From: Mageeibacillus sp. UBA5734
Lineage (GTDB): Bacteria; Bacillota; Clostridia; Saccharofermentanales; UBA5734
Length of the DNA stretch: 13,759 nt
Direction: 5' to 3'
Assembly (NCBI GenBank): GCA_002419365.1
Contig: DIGA01000113.1
Coordinates: forward strand, 1 to 13,759
Made by a program: the position numbers and the translations under genes. The notes beneath the pieces were generated by a model. The model had not been told where the DNA came from. It searched no databases and saw nothing but the letters and a program-made list of their open reading frames with translations. Of this stretch, positions 6,955 to 13,759 are shown in pieces (position 1 is the stretch's first letter; the number at the start of each line of letters is the position of its first letter).

Positions 6955-8637
6955 TTATTGGACATTCCAGTTCTGGATACCCCAGTCATAATTGAATTGC
7001 GGGGTTCCTTTCTTGAATTCACCGAGTCGGTCGCTGGTGATCAGGAAAATCGGCTGGTAGTACAGGGCCATGGTGAACATCGATTCGTTCTCATATTTGG
7101 TCAATTCCTTGAACGCGTTCAGCTGGACAGTGACATCGGCTGAGGCATTCGTGGCATCGATCAGGGCATTGAGCTGGTCGTCCTGAGGGGTATGGGAATT
7201 GGTGGCCGAACCCGTGCGATAGCGGTTGTAGTATTCATGCAAAGACAGAGCGGCGTTGGCGGCATAGGCCATATCCCAGTCAACAGCAGAGGGGCCTTTG
7301 ACCTGGTCTTCCGGTGCTTTCCAGAGGATGGTGGCCAGATCGCCTTCGACGAGCTGGAATTCCATCTGGATTCCGACGTCTTTGAGGTAAGCCTGGACCG
7401 CGGTCATCAGGTCAACCGTTGCCTGGTCTTTGTAGTAGTAGACGACCTTGATCACGGTGTTGGGATCCCATTTGGCATCAGCCAGAAGCTGCTTGGCCTT
7501 TTCGGTGTCATAAGCGTAATTGTTTAGGCCAGTGGCTTTGTCGTTGGCGCCGGGGATCATGACATCAGCCGGAACAGCAGCGCCCATGAAGAGTCCGTCG
7601 CAGATGGCTTGCATGTCAATGGCGTAACGGATGGCCTGGCGGACACGGACATCGGCGAGAGGCGAGGGTTTGCCATCGGCTTTCGGGAATTTGTTGAGGT
7701 AGAAAAGGCGGGTGTAGCGGACATCAATCGGGGTGATGGTGATACCGGCCGTGCCTTCAAGGCTCTGCAGGTCCGCGACGTTCTTGGTGTAGCCATAGTC
7801 GAGCTGGCCTGATTTGACACGGGTGACCAGGTTCGGATCGCTGTCACCGGCGCTGGGCAACAGCTGGATGTCGAATGTGGCAACGCCGTTGAAGTATTTG
7901 TCAAAGGGCTTGAGGGTCGTGAAGTTTTTCATCTGGACTTCAGCGACATAAAAGGGGCCGGAACCGATTGGCTTCTGGAAGAAGGCGGCTTGCTGGAATT
8001 TCAAAGGATCGACGTCGGTAAAGTATTTTTTCGGCAGGGGTGCAAACTGGGTGAAGGTCAACAGTGCATCCGGCGCGATGGTGTCAAAGGTGATGGTGAT
8101 CTTGTTGCCATCAATGACAATACCGCTGAATGTCTCAGCCTTTCCACCCTCACTGCCGGCAATGGCTTGGAAAGTAGACATGAACACGGAGTTCAGGACG
8201 GCGGTCTTGGTTGAATATTCGATGCTCCATTTGACGTCTTCGGCAGTAATTTTTTCACCGTCGTGCCAATAGGCATCATCACGCAGGGTGAAGGTCAGGG
8301 TCTTGCCGTCAGCACTGTATTCATAGGTAGCCAAAGCATCCGGGGAATTCGGGACCGGGCTGAGGTTTTCGTCAGCGACGATCAGGTGGGCATAGACAGA
8401 CTTGTTGTACATGAAAGTGCCCGGGTTGAGCCAGGGTGTTTCAAAAAATTCTTCCGGGCCGCCATTGGTGTAGATGACTTTGGTGCCACCTTCTGCGGGG
8501 GCGGTTGATTCCGAAGCGGCTGCGGAGGTTGCGGCTGCACTGGAGGCTGTCGTGGCTGTGCCACCACAGGCAGTCAGCGAGAGACTCAGGACCATGAGAA
8601 GACTGAGTGCGAGGACATGGAACCGACGCTGTTTCAT
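6955..8637 (-). CDS. ABC transporter substrate-binding lipoprotein, family 5 (OppA/DppA-like), predicted sialic acid binding
   Basis: A 560-residue extracytoplasmic binding protein. The signal peptide has a basic KQRR start, a hydrophobic core, and lipobox LTAC (21-24) with lipidation at C24. A Ser/Ala/Thr-rich linker runs to about residue 50. The mature part is the SBP_bac_5 fold, with family signatures such as LTFTLRDDAYWHDGEKITAEDVKWS, the PIGSGPFYV segment and the VRVRQAIRYAID segment. I chose ATG 8637 because it starts the signal peptide and follows AAGGAAGGAA; the frame stays open to 9006 but that crosses the A+T-rich control region and nanE. It is the first gene of the transporter operon, driven from the shared promoter region. 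By homology alone it would be called a peptide-binding protein. Family-5 proteins that bind sialic acid are known (SatA of Haemophilus ducreyi), and the adjacent nan operon favours that cargo or an anhydro derivative. Confidence 0.92.
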   Translation of the reverse strand: MKQRRFHVLALSLLMVLSLSLTACGGTATTASSAAATSAAASESTAPAEGGTKVIYTNGGPEEFFETPWLNPGTFMYNKSVYAHLIVADENLSPVPNSPDALATYEYSADGKTLTFTLRDDAYWHDGEKITAEDVKWSIEYSTKTAVLNSVFMSTFQAIAGSEGGKAETFSGIVIDGNKITITFDTIAPDALLTFTQFAPLPKKYFTDVDPLKFQQAAFFQKPIGSGPFYVAEVQMKNFTTLKPFDKYFNGVATFDIQLLPSAGDSDPNLVTRVKSGQLDYGYTKNVADLQSLEGTAGITITPIDVRYTRLFYLNKFPKADGKPSPLADVRVRQAIRYAIDMQAICDGLFMGAAVPADVMIPGANDKATGLNNYAYDTEKAKQLLADAKWDPNTVIKVVYYYKDQATVDLMTAVQAYLKDVGIQMEFQLVEGDLATILWKAPEDQVKGPSAVDWDMAYAANAALSLHEYYNRYRTGSATNSHTPQDDQLNALIDATNASADVTVQLNAFKELTKYENESMFTMALYYQPIFLITSDRLGEFKKGTPQFNYDWGIQNWNVQ

Positions 8638-8698
8638 GATGATTTCCTTCCTTCTTGTTATTGTACTGGAAAATCGGATCCGGATACCGGACAAACTC

Positions 8699-8727
8699 AT
8701 AGTAGACCTAAAGAAAAATATTTTCAA
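8699..8727 (-). promoter_or_regulatory. Predicted sigma-A-type promoter of the transporter operon
   Basis: On the minus strand, TTGAAA (8727-8722) is a five-of-six match to the -35 consensus. It is followed by an ideal 17-base spacer and TACTAT (8704-8699), a four-of-six match to -10. A/T-rich sequence lies upstream. Transcription would start near 8692, giving a leader of about 55 bases before the binding-protein ATG. The -35 overlaps one of the inverted repeats, which would suit repression. Confidence 0.6.
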
Positions 8728-8754
8728 TAAATAAAAATAACAAAAAATATTTTC
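8713..8754. repeat. Tandem AT-rich inverted repeats, candidate operator pair at the transporter promoter
   Basis: GAAAA-ATA-TTTTC at 8713-8725 is a perfect inverted repeat. AAAAA-ATA-TTTTC at 8742-8754 is the same motif with one change, in the same orientation, 29 bases further on. The first covers the -35 of the transporter promoter and the second lies just upstream. A related GAAAA-T-TTTTC sits at 8857-8867 near the nanE promoter. RpiR-family operators in Bacillota often have GAAA/TTTC half-sites, so the regulator encoded at 11510 is the natural candidate to bind. A/T-rich DNA makes such motifs by chance fairly easily. Confidence 0.45.
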
Positions 8755-8863
8755 CCAATTTATGCAAGTGTACAAAAATTCTTTTTTGAGATAGAAAAAC
8801 ATTGTAATTTGGTGAGAAGTGAGTCTAAGATTCAAGTGTGATTTGCAAATAAAAAAGAAAATT

Positions 8864-8894
8864 TTTCCAAAATCACGGATAAACAGTCTATAAT
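8864..8894 (+). promoter_or_regulatory. Possible nanE promoter with consensus -10 very close to the start codon
   Basis: TATAAT at 8889-8894 is a perfect -10. The best -35 is the weak TTTCCA at 8864-8869 with a 19-base spacer. Transcription would begin near 8901, only about 12 bases before the nanE ATG, so the ribosome binding site GGGAG (8900-8904) would sit at the extreme 5' end of the mRNA. The GAAAA-T-TTTTC repeat (8857-8867) overlaps the -35. A different, unseen start site further upstream remains possible. Confidence 0.45.
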
Positions 8895-8912
8895 GAATTG
8901 GGAGATACCTAT

Positions 8913-9623
8913 ATGGTGACTGAAAATCAGCAGACAATCGAGAAATTGCGCGGCGGCCTCGTCGTCTCTTGCCAGGCTTTGCCGGATGAACCGTTACACA
9001 GTTCATTCATCATGGGCCGGATGGCCTATGCTGCTTATCGCGGGGGTGCGATCGGCATCCGCGCCAATACAGTGGCGGATATCGAGGAAATTCGCAAAGT
9101 GGTCGATTTGCCGATCATCGGCATCATCAAAAAGATTTATCCGGACCAGCCGGAGGTCTACATCACGCCAACCATGGCTGAGATTGACGAACTCGTGGCC
9201 GCCAGGGTGGAAATCATCGCCTTGGATGCCACCGCCCGCACCCATCCGGGTGGTGTAGCACTTGATGAACTGTTCCAGACAGCCAGGGCGAAATATCCAG
9301 ACCAGTTGTTCATGGCCGATTGCTCAAATGTGGAAGAAGGACTGGCTGCGGCAAACATGGGATTTGATCTGATCGGAACCACACTGGCCGGGTATACCTC
9401 CTATACCGCTGGCCGGGAGCTGCCGCCGTTTGACATGATCGATGCACTGGTCCAGACATGCGGCAAGCCGGTGATTGCGGAAGGCAACATCATCACACCG
9501 GAGCAATTTCGCCAGGCGATGGACCTGGGCGTCCTGACCACTGTCGTCGGTTCGGCCATCACCCGCCCCATGGAAATCACCAAGCGATTTGTTGCCGCTT
9601 TGACTGAAGATCGTGCTCAATAA
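8913..9623 (+). CDS. nanE: N-acetylmannosamine-6-phosphate 2-epimerase
   Basis: A 236-residue TIM-barrel enzyme that converts ManNAc-6-P to GlcNAc-6-P in the cytoplasm. It begins with the strongly conserved GGLVVSCQALPDEPLHSS region (14-31) and then FIMGRMA. Catalytic K73 lies in PIIGIIKKIYPD and catalytic E190 in PVIAEGNI, corresponding to K66 and E180 of the Clostridium perfringens enzyme. D136 in MADCS and the C-terminal VVGSAITRPMEITKRF are also family features. I prefer ATG 8913, eight bases after GGGAG; the in-frame TTG at 8898 has no ribosome binding site and lies upstream of the predicted mRNA start. It is the first gene of the plus-strand catabolic operon and is followed by nanA after 37 bases. 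Identification is firm. Confidence 0.96.
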   Translation: MVTENQQTIEKLRGGLVVSCQALPDEPLHSSFIMGRMAYAAYRGGAIGIRANTVADIEEIRKVVDLPIIGIIKKIYPDQPEVYITPTMAEIDELVAARVEIIALDATARTHPGGVALDELFQTARAKYPDQLFMADCSNVEEGLAAANMGFDLIGTTLAGYTSYTAGRELPPFDMIDALVQTCGKPVIAEGNIITPEQFRQAMDLGVLTTVVGSAITRPMEITKRFVAALTEDRAQ

Positions 9624-9660
9624 TCCAGAACACTTATCAGAGTCGGAAAGAAGGAAAATC

Positions 9661-10575
9661 ATGAACAGAAAAGAAAAATTCACCGGTGTCTTCCCCGCCT
9701 TGTATGCCTGCTACGATGAGCAGGGCGAGGTCAGCAGCGAACGGGTCCGCCTTCTGACGCGCCATTTGGTTGACAAGGGCGTGCAGGGTCTCTATGTCGG
9801 CGGTTCATCCGGCGAGTGCATCTACCAGGGCGTGGCCGAACGCAAACAGGTACTGGAAGCTGTCATGGCTGAAGCCCGCGGCGAGATTGTGGTCATAGCC
9901 CATGTCGCCTGCAATAACACCCGCGACAGCCAGGAACTGGCTGCCCATGCCGAGAGTTTGGGTGTCGATGCAATTGCCGCCATCCCGCCGATCTATTTCC
10001 GTCTGCCGGACCATGGCATCGCAGCCTATTGGAATGCGATTTCGGCTGCCGCTCCCAACACTGATTTCATCATCTATAACATCCCCCAGCTGGCTGGTGT
10101 TGCTCTGTCCGTCTCTCTTTTGAAGGAAATGATGAAAAATCCGCGTGTCATCGGGGTAAAGAATTCCTCGATGGCAGTGCTCGACATCGCTCAATGGCTC
10201 GAAACAGGTGGCGACGATTTTGTCGTCTTCAATGGCCCGGATGAGCAATTCCTTTCTGGCCTGGCAGCCGGTGCCCAGGGCGGCATTGGCGGCACCTACG
10301 GTGTCATGCCGGAATTGTTCCTGACCATTCAGCGCTTGTTTAGTGAGGGCCGCATGGTGGAAGCGCGTGAAATTCAGGCGGAGGTCACCCGGATCATCCT
10401 CAATATGTGTGCGGCCAAAGGCAATTTGTATGCCGTCATGAAGGCGATCCTACGCCTGAAGGGCGTAGATATCGGCGACGTGCGTGCACCGCTGTCGATC
10501 CTGGTGCCGCAAGACCAGGCCATTGTAGAGGCCTGTGCCGCCCAGATCGAAGCTGCGACGAAAAAATTCTGCTGA
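9661..10575 (+). CDS. nanA: N-acetylneuraminate lyase (sialic acid aldolase)
   Basis: A 304-residue class I aldolase of the DHDPS/NAL family that splits Neu5Ac into ManNAc and pyruvate. The substrate carboxylate loop is GGSSGE (47-52), in place of the GSTGE common in the family. Y139 in IIYNIPQLAGV is the catalytic tyrosine, and K167 in IGVKNSS is the Schiff-base lysine. The YNIP-LAGV context, together with HVACNNTRDSQELAAHAESLGVD-like sequence, marks a sialic acid lyase rather than dihydrodipicolinate synthase. The ATG at 9661 follows GAAGGA with proper spacing and begins the typical N-terminus; an upstream TTG-type extension within the nanE end is not needed. It is the key enzyme that defines the locus as sialic acid catabolism. 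The length is normal for the family. Confidence 0.96.
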   Translation: MNRKEKFTGVFPALYACYDEQGEVSSERVRLLTRHLVDKGVQGLYVGGSSGECIYQGVAERKQVLEAVMAEARGEIVVIAHVACNNTRDSQELAAHAESLGVDAIAAIPPIYFRLPDHGIAAYWNAISAAAPNTDFIIYNIPQLAGVALSVSLLKEMMKNPRVIGVKNSSMAVLDIAQWLETGGDDFVVFNGPDEQFLSGLAAGAQGGIGGTYGVMPELFLTIQRLFSEGRMVEAREIQAEVTRIILNMCAAKGNLYAVMKAILRLKGVDIGDVRAPLSILVPQDQAIVEACAAQIEAATKKFC

Positions 10576-10596
10576 TTTGTATCCATGAGGTTGGCA

Positions 10597-11508
10597 ATGA
10601 ATCACTTGGTTATCGATATTGGCGGCACCGCCATCAAATCCGCCTTGTACACCCCTTCAGGGATGCTGGCGGATTTTCGTGAAACCGCATCTGACGGGCG
10701 TGAAGGCGCGCAAGCATTGCTCTCGCGCCTGCATGACTTGATCGGTTCGTATGCTGCCCAGGGATTCGACCGGATTGGTGTCAGCACGGCTGGTCAGGTC
10801 GATTGCGTGGCTGGTCGGATTATCTTTGCCAATGACAATATCCCGGGCTATACTGGCACCCCGCTGGCCGAGATCCTGACCCAGGACTGGCAGGTGCCGG
10901 TTGATGTCGAAAACGACGTCAATGCCGCTGCCCTGGGCGAGGCGTATTTTGGCAGCGCCCGGGGTATTGCCGATTTTCTCTGTCTGACTTATGGCACGGG
11001 GATTGGTGGTGCGATTGTCATCGACGGCCAGATCTACCGGGGCCTCCATGGTCTGGCCGGTGAATTTGGCCATCTGGTGACCCATGCCCAGGACGGCCTT
11101 CCTTGCACCTGCGGCCAGACCGGCTGTTATGAGCAATATGCATCAGCAGCGGCGCTGGTCCGCCAGGCCGTACGGATCAATCCTGCCTGGTCGAATGGCC
11201 GTTTGCTGACTGAAGCGCGCGATGCTGCCAAACCGGGTGTCATACCTGTCCTGGAATACTGGGCTGAGGAAGTGGCCTGTGGTCTATCTTCCCTGATTCA
11301 CTGCTTTAATCCATCCCTGATTGTACTTGGGGGTGGTATTCTATCAGATGAGAACATTTTTCAGCGGATCCTGCGCCATACCCTAAACCGGACCATGCCG
11401 TCGTTTGCACGTGGCCTTGTGATCCGGCCTGCCTCGCTGGGCAACCAGGCAGGGCTGTACGGCATGGTTGCCATCGGCAGGAACACCCGGTCATCAGGAG
11501 GAGCATGA
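10597..11508 (+). CDS. nanK: N-acetylmannosamine kinase, ROK family
   Basis: A 303-residue ROK-family sugar kinase that phosphorylates ManNAc to ManNAc-6-P using ATP. The N-terminal phosphate loop is DIGGTAIKS (7-15) and catalytic D107 lies in VENDVNAAALGE. The ATP-binding TYGTGIGGAIV follows (131-141). The ROK zinc site is H159 with C170, C172 and C177 in PCTCGQTGCYEQYAS. The start at 10597 follows GAGG (10587-10590) by six bases and gives the usual MNHLVIDIGG start; the in-frame ATG at 10585 would lack a ribosome binding site. ROK kinases for glucose or GlcNAc look similar, but the position between nanA and nagB, with nanE in the same operon, makes ManNAc the expected substrate. Confidence 0.92.
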   Translation: MNHLVIDIGGTAIKSALYTPSGMLADFRETASDGREGAQALLSRLHDLIGSYAAQGFDRIGVSTAGQVDCVAGRIIFANDNIPGYTGTPLAEILTQDWQVPVDVENDVNAAALGEAYFGSARGIADFLCLTYGTGIGGAIVIDGQIYRGLHGLAGEFGHLVTHAQDGLPCTCGQTGCYEQYASAAALVRQAVRINPAWSNGRLLTEARDAAKPGVIPVLEYWAEEVACGLSSLIHCFNPSLIVLGGGILSDENIFQRILRHTLNRTMPSFARGLVIRPASLGNQAGLYGMVAIGRNTRSSGGA

Positions 11509-11509
11509 C

Positions 11510-12367
11510 ATGGCCAATACGGATTTATTCACCCGGATTCATGCCAATTACCAGGCCTTCACGAAGGCAGAGAAGAAAGTCGCTGATTTCGTCCTATCCA
11601 ATCCCAGTGATGTCTTGTACATGTCGATCACAGACCTGGCGGATGCCTGTGCCGTGGGCGACACCAGTGTGTTCCGTTTCTGCCGGACGTTGAGGTTGCA
11701 AGGTTACCAGGAATTCAAGATGAACCTGGCCCAGGCGATCAACTCTGAGGACGGCGGTACGGCCCAGTTTGCCGGCGAGATCAAGCTGGATGATTCCATC
11801 ACCGATGTGGCTCGCAAGGTACTTGGTACCAATATCGCCGCCCTCAACGAAACCTTTGACCTGATCAAGCCTGACGACATCACTCAAGCTGTCGACATGA
11901 TCCAGAAGGCGCGGCGGGTGGTCTTTTTTGGTGTGGGATCCTCTCTGGCAACTGCCCTGGAGGCCAATAACAAATTCATGCGCATCACTGGCAAAACCAG
12001 CTGCCTGTTTGACAGCCATCTCCAGGCCATGACCGCTGCGCTGCTCGAGCCCCAGGACCTGGCTGTCATCATCTCGTATTCCGGGTCCACCAAGGATTGC
12101 GTCGAGATCGCCCAGCTGTGCCAGCAGAACCAGGTTCCGGTGATCGGCATCACACGCTTTTCCAAATCTCCCCTGACCCATTACAGCAACCTGGTCCTTC
12201 TGTCCGGGGCCAATGAAGGTCCCCTGCAGGGTGGTTCGCTTTCTGCCAAAATTTCCCAGCTCTATCTGCTTGATGTTCTCTTTATCGAATATTTCAAGCA
12301 GACCTATGACCAGTCCAGTGAAAGCCGGTCGAAAACAACCGCCGCCGTCGCTGACAAATTATTCTGA
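11510..12367 (+). CDS. RpiR-family transcriptional regulator (HTH plus SIS domain), predicted sialic acid regulator
   Basis: A 285-residue regulator. The N-terminal HTH_6 domain covers about residues 1-77, with the helix-turn-helix near 39-60 (ITDLADACAVGDTSVFRFCRTL). The SIS sugar-phosphate domain covers about 136-262, with GVGSS (141-145) and the phosphate-binding SYSGST (189-194). ATG 11510 follows AGGAGG (11496-11501); an upstream in-frame start at 11468 lies inside nanK. One base separates it from the nanK stop. RpiR-type NanR proteins control nan genes in Vibrio vulnificus, Clostridium perfringens and Staphylococcus aureus; the Vibrio protein binds ManNAc-6-P. Inference: this protein represses both divergent operons and is released by ManNAc-6-P or a similar intermediate. 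Since it sits inside the operon it would regulate itself. Its use of GlcN-6-P or GlcNAc-6-P as the signal is the main alternative. Confidence 0.9.
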   Translation: MANTDLFTRIHANYQAFTKAEKKVADFVLSNPSDVLYMSITDLADACAVGDTSVFRFCRTLRLQGYQEFKMNLAQAINSEDGGTAQFAGEIKLDDSITDVARKVLGTNIAALNETFDLIKPDDITQAVDMIQKARRVVFFGVGSSLATALEANNKFMRITGKTSCLFDSHLQAMTAALLEPQDLAVIISYSGSTKDCVEIAQLCQQNQVPVIGITRFSKSPLTHYSNLVLLSGANEGPLQGGSLSAKISQLYLLDVLFIEYFKQTYDQSSESRSKTTAAVADKLF

Positions 12368-12376
12368 GGTGTTATC

Positions 12377-13120
12377 GTGAAAATCATTTCCGCCCCCGAT
12401 TATGCTGCCATGAGCCGCAAAGCGGCCAATATCATTTCTGCCCAAGTGATCCTCAAGCCGGACAGTGTGCTCGGCCTGGCCACGGGTTCGACCCCGGTCG
12501 GTGTCTACCGCCAGCTGGCGGACTGGTACCGCAAGGGGGACCTCGATTTTGCCAAGGTCCGCACGGTCAATCTCGACGAATACTGCGGCCTGGCGCCGGA
12601 CCATCCGCAGAGCTACCGCTTCTATATGGAGACCAACCTGTTCAGCCAGGTCAATATCCAGCCAGAGAACACCCATTTGCCTGATGGCCTGGCCGCTGAT
12701 CCTGCAGCCGAATGTGTCCGCTATGATCATCTGATCAGCGCGCTTGGCGGCATCGATTTGCAGCTGCTGGGCATCGGCCACAATGGTCATATCGGATTCA
12801 ACGAGCCCGATGAAGCGTTTGGTAAAATGACCCATCAGGTCCAGCTCAATCCTATGACAGTCGAAGCCAATGCCCGCTTTTTCACCGATGCGGATGAAGT
12901 CCCGAAATTTGCCTTCACCATGGGCATCCGGGCGATCATGCAGGCCCGGAAAATCCTTTTGGTCGTCAACGGCTTTGACAAAGCGGACATTCTCAAGCAG
13001 GCCTTGACCGGCCCTGTGACTCCCGCTGTCCCAGGTTCCATCCTGCAGCTGCATCCAGATGTCACGGTCGTGGCCGATGAAGCGGCCCTGGCACAATTGG
13101 GCCAGGTGGAGTTTTTATGA
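12377..13120 (+). CDS. nagB: Glucosamine-6-phosphate deaminase
   Basis: A 247-residue cytoplasmic enzyme that converts GlcN-6-P to fructose-6-P and ammonia. Visible are the phosphate-binding GLATGSTPVGVY (33-44), catalytic D67 in VNLDEYCGL, and GHNGHIGFNEP (134-144) with N136, H138 and E143. The numbering matches the short Bacillus-type enzyme, which lacks the C-terminal allosteric part of the E. coli protein, so it is probably not GlcNAc-6-P-activated like E. coli NagB. Translation starts at GTG 12377, six bases after GAGGTG, and only nine bases after the regulator gene. Its stop overlaps the next gene's start as ATGA, so it is translationally coupled to nagA. Identification is firm. Confidence 0.96.
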   Translation: MKIISAPDYAAMSRKAANIISAQVILKPDSVLGLATGSTPVGVYRQLADWYRKGDLDFAKVRTVNLDEYCGLAPDHPQSYRFYMETNLFSQVNIQPENTHLPDGLAADPAAECVRYDHLISALGGIDLQLLGIGHNGHIGFNEPDEAFGKMTHQVQLNPMTVEANARFFTDADEVPKFAFTMGIRAIMQARKILLVVNGFDKADILKQALTGPVTPAVPGSILQLHPDVTVVADEAALAQLGQVEFL

Positions 13121-13759
13121 AAATCATCAATGGACAGGTCCTGAATCAGGATTTTGTCTTTGTGCCATTGGATGTCACGATTGAATCCGACCGGATCAAT
13201 GGACTGGACCTGCGGTCAGCTGGAGAGAAGACAGTGCCGGTTTCTGGAACCCAGCCAGACAGCCTCATCCTGTCTGCGGACACCATCGATGCGACCGGCT
13301 GCCTGGTCATCCCGGGCCTGGTAGACATCCATATCCATGCCTGTGCCGGACATGATTTCTGCGATGCTGATGCCGATGGACTTGCCGCCATGGCCAGCCA
13401 TCTCGCCCACCAGGGAGTGACGTCATTCCTGGGAACCTCGATGGCCCTGGGCGAAGAACGCCTGGCCCGGATTTTCCAGGTCGGCCAGGAGGTGATCCTG
13501 ACCGGCTTGCCGGGCGGAGCCCAGATGCGGGGCATCCACATGGAAGGCCCTTTCTTTGCTGTTGAAAAAAAAGGTGCCCAGGCGGCGGAAAACATCATCG
13601 ATCCGGATGTTGAGCTCTACCAGCGCCTGGTACAGGCAGCAGGCCAGCTGATCCGGATCGTCGATGTTGCTCCGGAGCGTCCGGGCGCCCTCGAACTCAC
13701 CCGGTATGCAGCGCCGCACACCACCGTCTCGATCGCCCATACCATGGCCAATTATGAAC
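13117..13759 (+). CDS. nagA: N-acetylglucosamine-6-phosphate deacetylase, 3' end beyond the window
   Basis: The first 214 residues of an amidohydrolase that removes acetate from GlcNAc-6-P to give GlcN-6-P; the family is usually about 380-390 residues. The reading frame runs open to the window edge. It has the N-terminal beta-sandwich part, then CLVIPGLVDIHIHACAGHDF (62-81) with the HxH metal motif H72/H74. The metal-binding E143 is in IHMEGPFF, followed by KKGAQ (151-155). VDVAPE lies at 182-187, and H208 in VSIAHT is another expected metal ligand. The catalytic aspartate lies in the missing part. The start overlaps the nagB stop as ATGA. The residues present are all consistent with an active NagA. 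Confidence 0.95.
   Translation, partial: MKIINGQVLNQDFVFVPLDVTIESDRINGLDLRSAGEKTVPVSGTQPDSLILSADTIDATGCLVIPGLVDIHIHACAGHDFCDADADGLAAMASHLAHQGVTSFLGTSMALGEERLARIFQVGQEVILTGLPGGAQMRGIHMEGPFFAVEKKGAQAAENIIDPDVELYQRLVQAAGQLIRIVDVAPERPGALELTRYAAPHTTVSIAHTMANYE

Larger units (their letters stand above)
8638..8912. promoter_or_regulatory. Divergent A+T-rich control region between the transporter and catabolic operons
   Basis: This is the only long non-coding stretch in the window (275 bases) and separates the two divergent operons. It has sharply lower G+C than the flanking genes. It contains one good promoter toward the transporter, a TATAAT toward nanE, three GAAAA/TTTTC inverted repeats, the perfect palindrome ATTTGCAAAT (8841-8850), and a CGGATCCG/TCCGG-ATA-CCGGA pair of small palindromes at 8675-8691. 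No small gene or riboswitch is evident. I found no good CcpA-type cre site by eye. Confidence 0.85.

Noticed and set aside
2798..8637. Simple oligopeptide import as the function of the ABC system
   Set aside because: It cannot be excluded by sequence, but the shared control region with a complete nan/nag operon and known Opp-type sialic acid importers make sialic acid the better hypothesis.
8638..8912. CcpA cre site or riboswitch in the control region
   Set aside because: No stretch fits the cre consensus by eye and there is no structured, G+C-containing leader long enough for a riboswitch.
8638..9006. N-terminal extension of the substrate-binding protein to 9006
   Set aside because: It would run through the divergent promoter region and into nanE. 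The Lys/Arg-rich signal peptide with lipobox begins at 8637 behind a ribosome binding site.
12359..13096. A 245-residue open frame on the minus strand opposite nagB
   Set aside because: It is a shadow of nagB: it covers the same DNA, its sequence resembles no family I recognise, and nagB has all catalytic residues and proper coupling.
1..13759. CRISPR array, tRNA/rRNA, insertion sequence or prophage remnants
   Set aside because: No regularly spaced repeats, no tRNA-like or rRNA sequence, and no transposase or integrase frames were seen; genes are intact and ordered in two operons.

Overview
The window is a compact, divergently transcribed sialic acid (N-acetylneuraminate, Neu5Ac) uptake and catabolism locus. 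It most likely comes from a Bacillota (Firmicutes) bacterium of moderately high G+C. This is judged from the strong GGAGG-type ribosome binding sites, the Ser/Ala-rich lipoprotein linker, the RpiR-type regulator, the short form of NagB and the Firmicute-type NanA/NanE sequences. Genus cannot be read from the sequence. Coding DNA is visibly G+C-rich, while the single control region (8638-8912) is very A+T-rich.

Left arm (minus strand, 8637 down to 55): a family-5 substrate-binding lipoprotein, a perfect 14-bp hairpin, two OppB/OppC-type permeases, two OppD/OppF-type ATPases, a fumarate-reductase-like FAD flavoprotein and a Gfo/Idh/MocA NAD-dependent oxidoreductase. The last three genes are joined by ATGA stop/start overlaps, so they are one translationally coupled unit. 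The transporter looks like a peptide importer by sequence. Opp-type importers for sialic acid are known (Haemophilus ducreyi SatABCD, Corynebacterium SiaEFGI, Bifidobacterium NanBCDF), and the neighbours here make sialic acid or a derivative the likely cargo.

Right arm (plus strand, 8913 to beyond 13759): nanE, nanA, nanK, an RpiR-type regulator, nagB and nagA, the last cut by the window edge. Together they encode the whole classical route: Neu5Ac to ManNAc plus pyruvate (NanA), to ManNAc-6-P (NanK), to GlcNAc-6-P (NanE), to GlcN-6-P plus acetate (NagA), to fructose-6-P plus ammonia (NagB). No sialidase lies in the window, so substrate is released elsewhere in the genome or scavenged from other organisms.

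The least explained part is the flavoprotein/oxidoreductase pair at the end of the transporter operon. The oxidoreductase is a reasonable candidate for a NanOx/NanX-type enzyme, which converts 2,7-anhydro-Neu5Ac or Neu5Ac2en to Neu5Ac. I know of no established role in sialic acid metabolism for the flavoprotein, and it lacks one of the fumarate-site histidines. The control region carries a good promoter toward the transporter, a TATAAT very close to nanE, and three GAAAA/TTTTC inverted repeats placed as operators might be.
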